This document shows positions 18,596 through 26,331 of a stretch of 64,000 nt of DNA, one piece after another. Positions within the stretch are counted from its first letter, which is position 1. The number at the start of each line of letters is the position of its first letter. The DNA lies in NCBI GenBank assembly GCA_017744715.1, contig JAGIAT010000008.1, forward strand, positions 186,001-250,000, written 5' to 3'. The notes under the pieces are model-generated. The model ran no database searches. It was not told where the DNA came from and saw nothing but the letters and a program-made list of their open reading frames with translations. The DNA comes from Niabella sp. (GTDB lineage: Bacteria > Bacteroidota > Bacteroidia > Chitinophagales > Chitinophagaceae). Both the position numbers and the translations under genes were made by a program.

Positions 18596-19264
18596 ATGAG
18601 TCTGAAGAAAGAATCTGAAGAAATTATTGAGCCGAAGGACATATTTGTGGGCAAAAAAGAAGCGCCTGTTGTATTGATGGAATTTGGAGAATACGAAAGC
18701 GAGGAGTGTGCCCGGGCCAATGAAATTGTAAAACAGATTTTGGAAAATTATGAAGGCAAAGTGAAGCTTAATTTCCGCCACTTTCCTCAAACAAGAATTC
18801 ATCAGAGAAGTTTGAAGGCGGCGGAGTCTGCCATTGCTGCGGCACAGGAAGGCAAGTTTTGGGAAATGCACAATGTGCTGTTTCAGAACAGAAGGAACCT
18901 GGGCACCACAAGCTTAAAATTACATTCCAAAGAAGCGGGCGTAAATAATAAAAACTTTCTGGAAGAGCTGGTAAACGGAACTTATGGATGGCAGGTACAG
19001 GATGATCTGAAATATGGGATCGACCTGGGTGTGAAAGAAGTGCCTACCTTTTTTGTAAACGGCGAAATGGTAAAGGGAAAAACAACGTATGCACTCCTGA
19101 GCCAGGCCATCGATGAAGCCCTCAAAGGTGCAAAGAAAAAACCTGTGGATAAAGCCAAGGCAAAGCCCAAGGCAGAGGCTAAACCAGAGCCGAAGACAGA
19201 GCCCAAAGTACCATCGAAAACAGCGGCAAAAGCACCGGTAAAAACAAAGACAAAAGCCAAATAA
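18596..19264 (+). CDS. Thioredoxin-fold (DsbA-like) protein lacking CxxC, with Lys/Ala/Pro-rich tail
   Basis: This 222-residue protein matches the DsbA/thioredoxin_4 fold: VGKKEAPVVLMEFGEYES at 18-35, LNFRHFPQ near 60, an all-helical insert, and the cis-Pro region VPTFFVNGEMVKG near 150. The usual CxxC active site is replaced by Ser35-Glu-Glu-Cys38, so it keeps one Cys only and cannot work as a classical dithiol oxidase; a monothiol reductase or a binding protein is more likely. It has no signal peptide and is probably cytoplasmic. From about residue 180 on, a roughly 45-residue tail consists almost only of Lys, Ala, Pro, Glu and Thr (KAKPKAEAKPEPKTEPK-like), which may bind nucleic acid or polyanions. 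Confidence 0.75.
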   Translation: MSLKKESEEIIEPKDIFVGKKEAPVVLMEFGEYESEECARANEIVKQILENYEGKVKLNFRHFPQTRIHQRSLKAAESAIAAAQEGKFWEMHNVLFQNRRNLGTTSLKLHSKEAGVNNKNFLEELVNGTYGWQVQDDLKYGIDLGVKEVPTFFVNGEMVKGKTTYALLSQAIDEALKGAKKKPVDKAKAKPKAEAKPEPKTEPKVPSKTAAKAPVKTKTKAK

Positions 19265-19353
19265 TTTTTTACTATATTCCCCGCGTCCGAGGGCTTTAAT
19301 GCCGGAGGCCGGTGTGAAAGACCTGAAACAACAGAATAGTGAAAAAGAACATC

Positions 19354-19395
19354 AAAAGGCTGAAATCCTTTACAGTAAAGGGTTTCAGCCTTTTT
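19354..19395. terminator. Strong hairpin terminator between thioredoxin-fold gene and dnaA
   Basis: AAAAGGCTGAAA at 19354-19365 and TTTCAGCCTTTT at 19383-19394 pair perfectly; between them CCTTTA/TAAAGG continue the stem after one G-T wobble, around a 3-base loop. A on one side and T on the other make it look bidirectional. It ends the upstream plus-strand gene about 90 bp after its stop. Confidence 0.85.
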
Positions 19396-19692
19396 AGCAG
19401 CTGTGTGGGCCGCTTAAGTGTTAAGCAGCCTGAAGGAGTGGGCCTTTTGTTGTTGAAGCGCGGTTGTTTATATTTTTAGTGGTTTGATTGAAAAAAATTC
19501 AAGAAACAAACGGAAAAAATTTTTTTTGTGCGATACGTAAAAAAAATAGAAGATTAAATTTTTTTTATGTTGAATAAATGTGGATATTCGCTGTCCCGCG
19601 AAACTTTTTTTATCGTTATGAGAAGATGGTTTTTTGCTGGACTTTTAGGAGAAACATTATCGTAAATGCATCAATAAACTTGGTAACTTCTG
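19396..19692 (+). other. A/T-rich leader region of dnaA
   Basis: This 297-bp region is rich in A and T tracts (several runs of seven or more T between 19517 and 19610). A single DnaA-box-like 9-mer, TGTGGATAT at 19579-19587, differs from the E. coli consensus at one place. One box is too few to call an origin or autoregulation. I could not fix a promoter. Confidence 0.4.
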
Positions 19693-21126
19693 ATGGAGAA
19701 AAATGTCGAAAAAATCTGGTCGAATTGTTTAAAGATTATTAAAGACATTGTGGAGTGGCAGCACTATAAAACCTGGTTTGAACCCATTAAAGCGATTTCA
19801 TTAAAAAATAATGTGCTGGTGATCCAGGTCCCCAGCCAATTCTTTTTTGAGTATCTTGAAGAACATTACGTAAATTTATTGGCAAAGACCTTGAAGCGTG
19901 AGTTGGGGAAAGAAGCCCGTCTTGAGTATCGCATCATGGTCGACAGCGGCAACAGCAAGAACAAGCCGCTGACGATGGATGTTACCGGTACGGGGTATAA
20001 AACCTATTCCAATAACGAAATGGATTTTCCGCTCGTGATCAATAACCCTGTAAAAAATCCGTTTGTCATCCCGGGCATTAAAAAAATGCAGATCGATCCT
20101 CAGCTGAACATCAACTATACGTTTGATGCATATATTGAGGGAGATTGTAACCGTGTTGCCCGCCGTGCCGGCAAAACCGTAGCGGAAAAACCCGGAGCCA
20201 ACTCATTCAACCCGCTGGTGGTATATGGAGGCGTGGGATTGGGGAAAACCCACCTGGTGCAGGCCATCGGTAATGAAGTAAAGAAAACACATCCCAATAA
20301 GATCGTACTTTATGTAAGTTCCGAAAAGTTCATTAACCAGTTTATGGACCATAGCCGGAACAACGCGATCAATGATTTTATCCATTTTTACCAGCTGATC
20401 GACGTACTGATCGTGGATGACGTGCAGTTCTTCAGCAAGGCCGAAAAATCGCAGGACGCTTTTTTTGCCATCTTTAACCACCTGCATCAGTCGGGAAAAC
20501 AGCTCATCCTTACTTCCGATAAGTCGCCCAAGGACCTGGAAGGCGTGCAGGAACGGCTGCTGAGCCGCTTCCGTTGGGGGTTGAGTGCAGATCTCCAGAT
20601 CCCTGATTATGAAACCCGTATCGAGATCCTCGAACGGAAAATGAAGGCGGATGGTTTGGAAATGCCCAAGGAGGTGGTAAAATATATCGCCTATAATATC
20701 AACAGCAATGTACGGGAACTGGAAGGTGCGCTGATTTCATTGCTGGCCCAATCTTCCCTGAACCGGCGGGAGATTGACCTGGATCTGGCAAAAAAAGTAT
20801 TACGGAACTTTATCAAATCTTCCAGCAAGGAAATTACCATCGATACCATCCAGAAAATGGTGTGCGATTATTTTAATGTGCCCTACGACAAGCTGCTGCA
20901 AAAGACCCGCAAAAGGGAAATTGTACAGGCTCGCCAGATCACTATGTACCTCGCTAAATCCTTTACCAAAAACAGCCTGAAAACCATCGGGGAGCATTTT
21001 GGCGGAAGGGATCATACGACGGTCATTCACTCCTGCCAGACGGTTAAAGACCTGATGGATACCGACGCTGTTTTCCGTGAAAATGTGCTGGAGCTGCATC
21101 AGAAAGTGCAGTTGGCTGCCATGTAA
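19693..21126 (+). CDS. dnaA: Chromosomal replication initiator protein DnaA
   Basis: DnaA binds DnaA boxes at oriC and melts the origin. The 477-residue protein has the N-terminal DnaB-interaction domain (IVEWQHYKTWFEPIKAI near 17-33), a variable linker, the AAA+ domain with Walker A GGVGLGKT at 179-186 and Walker B VLIVDDVQFF near 238, and the C-terminal DNA-binding domain with the signature GGRDHTTVIHS at 437-447. The start at 19693 (MEKNVEKIW) is the family's usual start. It is monocistronic and followed by tRNA-Ser. dnaN and the usual oriC neighbours are not here, as is often so in Bacteroidota. Confidence 0.97.
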   Translation: MEKNVEKIWSNCLKIIKDIVEWQHYKTWFEPIKAISLKNNVLVIQVPSQFFFEYLEEHYVNLLAKTLKRELGKEARLEYRIMVDSGNSKNKPLTMDVTGTGYKTYSNNEMDFPLVINNPVKNPFVIPGIKKMQIDPQLNINYTFDAYIEGDCNRVARRAGKTVAEKPGANSFNPLVVYGGVGLGKTHLVQAIGNEVKKTHPNKIVLYVSSEKFINQFMDHSRNNAINDFIHFYQLIDVLIVDDVQFFSKAEKSQDAFFAIFNHLHQSGKQLILTSDKSPKDLEGVQERLLSRFRWGLSADLQIPDYETRIEILERKMKADGLEMPKEVVKYIAYNINSNVRELEGALISLLAQSSLNRREIDLDLAKKVLRNFIKSSSKEITIDTIQKMVCDYFNVPYDKLLQKTRKREIVQARQITMYLAKSFTKNSLKTIGEHFGGRDHTTVIHSCQTVKDLMDTDAVFRENVLELHQKVQLAAM

Positions 21127-21198
21127 AGTGTCAAAAATCTTTTTGATATTTTTTCATGATTTTGCACACAATTTTTAGTTTATATAGTTGAGTTTCTA

Positions 21199-21206
21199 TA
21201 TTTTTG
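21199..21206 (+). promoter_or_regulatory. Bacteroidota -7 element (TAnnTTTG) before tRNA-Ser
   Basis: TATTTTTG at 21199-21206 fits the phylum's TAnnTTTG -7 consensus and ends 27 bp before the mature tRNA 5' end, a fitting distance. No convincing -33 TTTG at the right spacing was found, so the call is moderate. Confidence 0.45.
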
Positions 21207-21232
21207 CAACCCCTGTAAGGGGATCAGCCCAC

Positions 21233-21321
21233 GGTGAGGTGGATGAGTGGCTGAAATCAGTAGTTTGCTAAACTGCCGTACGGGTTAAACTGTACCGCGG
21301 GTTCGAATCCCGCCCTCACCG
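21233..21321 (+). tRNA. tRNA-Ser (anticodon GCU)
   Basis: Acceptor arms GGTGAGG (21233-21239) and CCTCACC (21314-21320) pair perfectly, with G as discriminator base. The anticodon stem GTAGT/ACTGC closes the loop TTGCTAA, giving anticodon GCT (reads AGU/AGC). A long variable arm (CGTAC...GTACCG type) and the T arm with GGTTCGAATCC mark a class II tRNA, so Ser. The 3' CCA is not encoded. Transcription is closed by the hairpin at 21347. Confidence 0.95.
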
Positions 21322-21346
21322 CAAATAAGATGATTTAAATCTTTAT

Positions 21347-21381
21347 AAAAGGCCCGGAAATGTAATGTTTCCGGGCCTTTT
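21347..21381 (+). terminator. Rho-independent terminator after tRNA-Ser
   Basis: AAAAGGCCCGGAAA and TTTCCGGGCCTTTT form a perfect 14-bp stem around a 7-base loop, about 25 bp after the tRNA. The flanking A and T runs let it work in both directions. Confidence 0.9.
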
Positions 21382-21584
21382 GTATTGCCGGATGGGAGAT
21401 AGGGTCCTACTCACGCATCTGCTCCAATCCCCGGTTCCCCGGGTTCAAAAACTGCATGAATAAAATTGCCCCCTTCTGAAATCGTTTAGTGGCAACGTGC
21501 CGGGCAAAGAATTTGATGGTTGCGATTTTGATGGTTTGGGGCGGCACCGATCGGCTGTAACAGCTCCTTTTACTCCAGCTTGTG

Positions 21585-21776
21585 TTAAATAGAAGATTTG
21601 AGATTTGTAATACAATGGAACGCCAGCCATGCATGAAACTTTTGGATGTATTCCGGTTTGAAATGAATAATACTACCATTTTTGAGCATTATGGTGAAAA
21701 TACCAGCAGCTTCAATATACTTTTCCAGTTCAGCATAAGGAATATTAAATCCGGGGAACGTATCAGTATTGTTCAT
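21585..21776 (-). CDS. Small hypothetical protein (63 residues)
   Basis: An ATG at 21776 opens a 63-codon frame whose product looks protein-like: a mixed helix (IPYAELEKYIEAAGIF) followed by a beta hairpin-like IMLKNGSIIHFKP and an aromatic helix (IQKFHAWLAFH). The pattern of short helix, LKNG-IIHF strand pair and helix ending in AWL recalls small uncharacterised Bacteroidota proteins, but I cannot name a family. There is no Shine-Dalgarno sequence. A longer minus-strand frame at 21407-21679 overlaps its 3' half in another frame and is probably a shadow. The function is unknown. Confidence 0.45.
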   Translation of the reverse strand: MNNTDTFPGFNIPYAELEKYIEAAGIFTIMLKNGSIIHFKPEYIQKFHAWLAFHCITNLKSSI

Positions 21777-22271
21777 GATTATATAATTTACGAGGTGTTA
21801 GTAGATGATTGCAAGGTATAGATATTGCTAAAAATGGACAATCCGATAGGTATTTCTACTATAGGTTTATTGAAAATATACGGATATTGGATCGGATTGA
21901 GGTTAAAGGCTATTTTTTTAAAACGGCTATTCATCATTATTTCTTTTCTTTGTGCGGCTGTTTTGAATCATTTTAATTCAATCACTTATGTGGCCAATCG
22001 AAGCGCTGTGAAGGTAAATGAGTACCGCTTTCTAAAGCTGGAACGGTAGGAACGACAACGGCTTGCAAATACTTATAATGGCAAAGGGGGGGAGGGATAA
22101 AAGCGAAGGCATGCGTTTAAGAAATATGGTAGAATGCATCCATGGCTTTAATAGAGCACAGGTGATACGGAATCAGCATTCGAATGGATACCCGGTTTTG
22201 TTGTGCGTATTGGTTCAGTAAAATTATATTAAAGGATACATTATATTGATAACCCGTTTAGCAAAAGGTGA
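21777..22271. other. Intergenic region before the response regulator
   Basis: About 495 bp without a supported gene. A 74-codon plus-strand frame from a TTG at 21825 gives a Lys/Ile-rich sequence with a possible membrane segment, but no start signal or family likeness supports it. The last 100 bp are A/T-rich and probably hold the promoter of the response regulator. Confidence 0.4.
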
Positions 22272-22949
22272 ATGGAAACTACTCGTTTAACATACAAGTC
22301 GATATTGGTTATTGATGATCATAAAATGGTTGCTAATGGTATAAAACTGATAGCAGGCCGGTTGTTTGAATCTTTCTATATGGCGCATAGCGGTGCATCG
22401 GGCATGAGTGAGGCACTTCAGCATTTTCCGGAGTTAATCATCGTGGATTTTTATCTTCCGGATATGCCCGGCGATTCACTTGTGCGGCAGCTAAAAGAGA
22501 AATTACCATCCGCTAAAATAATGGCCTATTCGTTTTCCTACAGTGCAGACATTATTATAAAAATGCTAAAGGCCGGTATTGATGGTTATATTATCAAACG
22601 CGAGGATGATGAAGAAATCATAAAGGCGATTCATCTGTTAATGCGGGGGCGTGACTATTTTTGTAAAGAGGCCAGAGCACATATCGTAAATCGTTTTTCC
22701 ACTGCCACCGATGATTTTGCCGTCAAACACCTTATTGGCAATACTAAATTTTCCGGAAAAGAACTGGAGCTGATCCGCCTGTTGTGCAGGCAGATGACCA
22801 CTAAAGAAATAGGTCATTATCTGAACCTTTCAGAACGTACCATAGAACAATACAGGAGTAATATTATGCGTAAAATAAACGCCAAAACACTTGCAGGTGT
22901 TATTAAGTTCGCCATTCAGAATGGAGTGGTAATGCTCGATGAACTTTAG
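22272..22949 (+). CDS. Response regulator, NarL/LuxR type
   Basis: This 225-residue protein has an N-terminal receiver domain and a C-terminal LuxR-type helix-turn-helix. The receiver has the acidic pair Asp15-Asp16, phosphoacceptor Asp59 in IIVDFYLPDMPG, Ser87 in the usual Thr/Ser place and Lys109 in YIIKREDD. The DNA-binding domain (about 160-225) shows FSGKELELIRLLCRQMTTKEIG and NLSERTIEQYRSNI, normal for the family (motifs given separately). It should act as a phosphorylation-switched transcription factor. No kinase gene is fused or directly next to it; the nearest kinase is at 26332, of another H-box type. Targets are unknown. Confidence 0.9.
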   Translation: METTRLTYKSILVIDDHKMVANGIKLIAGRLFESFYMAHSGASGMSEALQHFPELIIVDFYLPDMPGDSLVRQLKEKLPSAKIMAYSFSYSADIIIKMLKAGIDGYIIKREDDEEIIKAIHLLMRGRDYFCKEARAHIVNRFSTATDDFAVKHLIGNTKFSGKELELIRLLCRQMTTKEIGHYLNLSERTIEQYRSNIMRKINAKTLAGVIKFAIQNGVVMLDEL

Positions 22950-23143
22950 TTGGTAACCCTGCTGCGTTCCGGATACAGCTTAACTGATGCACCACGGTTC
23001 AACGATGGCTGAGCGGGTCGGTTTCACAATGCGCCTGGAATGATGGATGCAGATCGATAATACTGATGGGCAAGCGTAAACCATTAAGTGGTCTTTCCCG
23101 GTCATATACACGCAAGCCGGGCCGTGTGGTATGGAAATAAAAT

Positions 23144-23177
23144 AAAAAAGGGGTGTAAAGAATTACCCCCTTTTTTT
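23144..23177. terminator. Bidirectional terminator between response regulator and surface protein
   Basis: AAAAAAGGGGT at 23144-23154 pairs with ACCCC(C)TTTTTT at 23165-23176 around a short loop. It sits in a convergent gap, about 200 bp after the response regulator stop and 46 bp after the stop of the minus-strand surface protein gene, and has T runs on both exits. Confidence 0.8.
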
Positions 23178-23222
23178 ACATTGGCCAATGTTGCCAAATG
23201 TAGCTATTGCTCGTTTAAAAAA

Positions 23223-25739
23223 TTAATCTGCAGTCACTTTTACTATTTTACTAAACGACTGCGTACCATCGGCATCAACCTGTACGATTCGTAAGAAAAG
23301 TTTTCCGGTATAAGCCCGGTCTGCAGGCACCTTTTTGCAGCCTGCAATGAAAAGTGTACTGCCAACAACCATGGCTAAAATAAACAGTACTTTGCCCTTC
23401 CGTTTAAAGTAAAGCGTCAGGCAGCCCAGTGCAAGGATACCGATGCCTAAAAGACCGGTACCGCCTGATAAGTCCATTTCATATTTATAGTCGATTGTAC
23501 CTGTTGATATACCATTCGGCGCGCTGCTTTTTACCGATCCTATTTTGGTGAAATTGGTACCGTCTTTTGAAATCTCAACATCAAAATGATCATTATTGGT
23601 TTCACTCATTGTACTCCAATTAACAACAAGCTTTCCATTGATAATCTTAGCGGAAACGCCCCCGAATGTCACTGGCAGCACCAACGGGTCATTGCTGATT
23701 CCAAAGTTCACGTTGGCAACCGTGCTGTTATCTGCAGCGGAGCTTAGATCTCCTACACTGCTTTTTCCGGTGCGGTTGGCGGGATCTGTGTTATTGGTGC
23801 CGCGGTTGGTTCCTGTATAGCCATAACCATTAGCGGGAGCGTCGGCACTTTGAAGCTGCACACCCTGTTGTTTGCTATTGTTGGTTAACACTACAGAATA
23901 AGTTCCGGCCTCTGTAAGTAACGATTTACTTACTATAAACGTATAAGTGCCGTCTGCATTAATTTTTACGGAAGCTATAACCGCACCATCAGGCCCCACC
24001 AGGTTCGCCCACATATTATTGGAAATGCCATTTTCACCGGTTTCCGTCTTGGCATTACCATTGCCGTCGTTCCATATCTTGCCGCTGATGGTGACGATTG
24101 GGGTACAGGTTACCACATTAAATGTACGTACTACTTCAACCGGGTTAGGACAGCCGGCGCTGGTAACTGTATAACTTACGGTTACCAATCCGTTGCCTGT
24201 AAAACTTAAAATACTGTCGGCCAGGGTGGCATAAGCGCCCCCGGATTTTATGGCAAGGGTGCCACCTGCAGGCGTAGGTAATAATTGTACTGAGGTACCA
24301 CGGCAATATTCGCCATTGCTGTTAACGGAGGGCGCATTGGCCAAGTTGATTTCCGGCAAATTGGGCTGCTCGGCACCGCAAACCTTAAGACCATTGGTGC
24401 CATAGCTATAATTGTTTTGATACCCGTCAGCTGATGTTCCATCTCCCATGCTTCCTGCTCTTTTATGACCCACATAACCGAAATTGGCCTGGCATTTATT
24501 CAACACCATGGTGGTGTGTCCACCGGTTTCCACAACCGATATACCTCCGCCTATCAAATCCGCTGGTTCACCGGGGTTGAGCGCTCCATCCGCACGTCCC
24601 AGGTTACCTCCATTTTGTATGCCCCAGGCAAACACACGGTTATTATTACTGGTAATTACATTGATGCAGGGATAGGCAGGGTCATGTTCATTCGGCGAAA
24701 TCCAAAGAATGTTGTCCATTGGTGCTCCTGCAACATTTGCATTTGTGGTACTTGGATAAGAAGGTGTTACCCAGGTGCCATTGCTGGTGACTGTAAAATC
24801 GCCTTTCTGCCTGGAGACATTGTCGCCGGTAGAAAACAATTTTCCATTCTCATATAATACATAATAGGTCGTTTGTGGCGCATTGACAGAAGCTGTTGCG
24901 CCAATCATTTTTATAGGGCCATTGGTGGTGCTGGGAGCCTGCATCAGTGTAGCCTGTGCCCTTGAGGCTGCTGCATGATCTCCGGAACCTACCCAGGTTC
25001 TGTTGCCCCAGGTATAAATTTCTCCGGTGCTGGTAAGTGCCATAAGTACGCCCCATGCGCCTCTGGTGGCAACTACATTCGTAAGGGGCGTGCCATCTGT
25101 TTTTTGCACGCGTGCCCAGGTCGTATTCCAGTTGGCAGGAGTGCCCGTAGTTCCATCCCCGCGCATGGCTCCGGTATGATTGGTAAGTACCCAAACACCT
25201 CCACTACAGGTAGTAATGGCCAGTGTTTGATAGGTGGCGAACAACATTTTTACGTCTGAGGGCGAAACACCGGATGGCAGTCCCAGACTCAATTTACCAA
25301 ACTTCGAATCGCTTTTTAGAGCATTCGGAATTACTCCGCCTGCACTTCCCCAGGCCCATAGCCCGTCAGTTGTTAACAAAACATTCTGGAAAGCATTAAC
25401 ATAATAACTTCCGATTGATGCCTTTAAGGGGGTGCCGGTAAGGCCCGGAAAGTTAACACTGTTGATGATGGTAGGTGATAACAGATTCCCTGTGCCATTT
25501 GCAGCTGTTCTCTCCCCCCATATTTTAAGGTCGCCTGAAGCGTCCCGGACTACACTCTGGTGGAAGCCAGATACAAAATTGTCATACTCTAAAGTGGCTG
25601 CGGAAGAGGAGTTGATACCAAAATTGCTGTAGTCCTGGCATCCGCTGGTGCCATAGCAAGCCTGTCCATAAGAAAAATTAGCAGACCAAACACTGATGAG
25701 TGTTAGCAATAGGAGTGTTGCTGTACGCATTGTTTTCAT
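23223..25739 (-). CDS. Large secreted RCC1-like / SdrB-type surface protein with two C-terminal membrane segments
   Basis: This 838-residue protein has a cleavable signal (LLLTLISVWSANFSYGQA). Residues about 60-430 hold repeated blocks of the RCC1 kind (DGLWAWGSAGG, TGEIYTWGNRTW, NNRVFAWGIQNGGNLGR), which should form a beta-propeller. Around 550-640 follows an SdrD B-like unit (SGKIWNDGNGNAKTETGENG), a Ca-binding surface-adhesin module, then a fibronectin-like domain with LVVNWSTMSETNNDHFDVE near 700. The end is odd: a first membrane segment (LLGIGILALGCLTLYF) with KRKGK, a second ending in TLFIAGCKK, and about 40 more residues. It is divergent from the kinase at 26332. Role unknown; probably adhesion or sensing at the surface. 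Confidence 0.75.
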   Translation of the reverse strand: MKTMRTATLLLLTLISVWSANFSYGQACYGTSGCQDYSNFGINSSSAATLEYDNFVSGFHQSVVRDASGDLKIWGERTAANGTGNLLSPTIINSVNFPGLTGTPLKASIGSYYVNAFQNVLLTTDGLWAWGSAGGVIPNALKSDSKFGKLSLGLPSGVSPSDVKMLFATYQTLAITTCSGGVWVLTNHTGAMRGDGTTGTPANWNTTWARVQKTDGTPLTNVVATRGAWGVLMALTSTGEIYTWGNRTWVGSGDHAAASRAQATLMQAPSTTNGPIKMIGATASVNAPQTTYYVLYENGKLFSTGDNVSRQKGDFTVTSNGTWVTPSYPSTTNANVAGAPMDNILWISPNEHDPAYPCINVITSNNNRVFAWGIQNGGNLGRADGALNPGEPADLIGGGISVVETGGHTTMVLNKCQANFGYVGHKRAGSMGDGTSADGYQNNYSYGTNGLKVCGAEQPNLPEINLANAPSVNSNGEYCRGTSVQLLPTPAGGTLAIKSGGAYATLADSILSFTGNGLVTVSYTVTSAGCPNPVEVVRTFNVVTCTPIVTISGKIWNDGNGNAKTETGENGISNNMWANLVGPDGAVIASVKINADGTYTFIVSKSLLTEAGTYSVVLTNNSKQQGVQLQSADAPANGYGYTGTNRGTNNTDPANRTGKSSVGDLSSAADNSTVANVNFGISNDPLVLPVTFGGVSAKIINGKLVVNWSTMSETNNDHFDVEISKDGTNFTKIGSVKSSAPNGISTGTIDYKYEMDLSGGTGLLGIGILALGCLTLYFKRKGKVLFILAMVVGSTLFIAGCKKVPADRAYTGKLFLRIVQVDADGTQSFSKIVKVTAD

Positions 25740-26331
25740 TGAATTTTAGTTTTGAGATTAGATGAGAGCCGGCTAAAAACCGATTGGTTTTGAAGCACCG
25801 CTGAGCGCTTGTAAAAATGAGGTTTCCATGTTTTTTAGTTTGATATTGGATGTTACCGCGAATTCAGGATTTGGTTCTTAAGAGATCAGTTTTATTTTAA
25901 GTGACCGGTAGTGGCTCTGATAATTATGCTCATAAGTATATTTTACACTTATTAAGGCATTATCGCTGCAATTTACTGGCTGTTAATAACCGGGTAAAAA
26001 AGTATAGTACAACTTGAATAAGCTTGAAGAGAAAGTACGGTATGGGGGCAAGGTCGATACCTGGATAATCAAAAAGCCAATTGGTCATATATGAGAAGTG
26101 TAGCGGAGCGCTTAAGGCCCGCATCATATATTGGACGGCTCGTTCTGCAGGTAAAACACTCAAACCTTCAGGTTTCTACCCGGTCTTCGTTCTGTTGAAA
26201 TGACAGGGTGACTTTTTTAGCTACTCATTTCCGTTGCCGGTCTATAGCATTTTTACTGTTTTAGCTTTATTGACTTGCCTGTACATTGTCATAAATTATC
26301 CTGTATTTTTGTTTGGCTTTTACTGCATGCT
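25740..26331. other. Divergent promoter region between surface protein and sensor kinase
   Basis: This 592-bp region feeds two divergent genes. A TATTTTTG (TAnnTTTG) at 26304-26311 lies 20 bp before the chosen start of the kinase and argues against the earlier TTG start. Around 26160-26215 is text of the CGTTCTGTTGAAATGACAGGG kind (shown in part: CTGTTGAAATGACAGG), a common Bacteroidota dispersed repeat. A 67-codon minus-strand frame at 25960 has no support. Confidence 0.45.

Noticed and set aside
19579..19587. DnaA-box-like 9-mer upstream of dnaA, possible oriC
   Set aside because: Only one box with one mismatch was seen, with no cluster and no clear unwinding element beyond general A/T richness; not enough to call an origin.
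21825..22049. 74-codon plus-strand frame with a hydrophobic stretch
   Set aside because: Starts with TTG, has no start context and no likeness to a known protein; probably chance in A/T-rich sequence.
25960..26163. 67-codon minus-strand frame in the divergent promoter region
   Set aside because: No start signal, no family likeness, and it lies across a regulatory gap.
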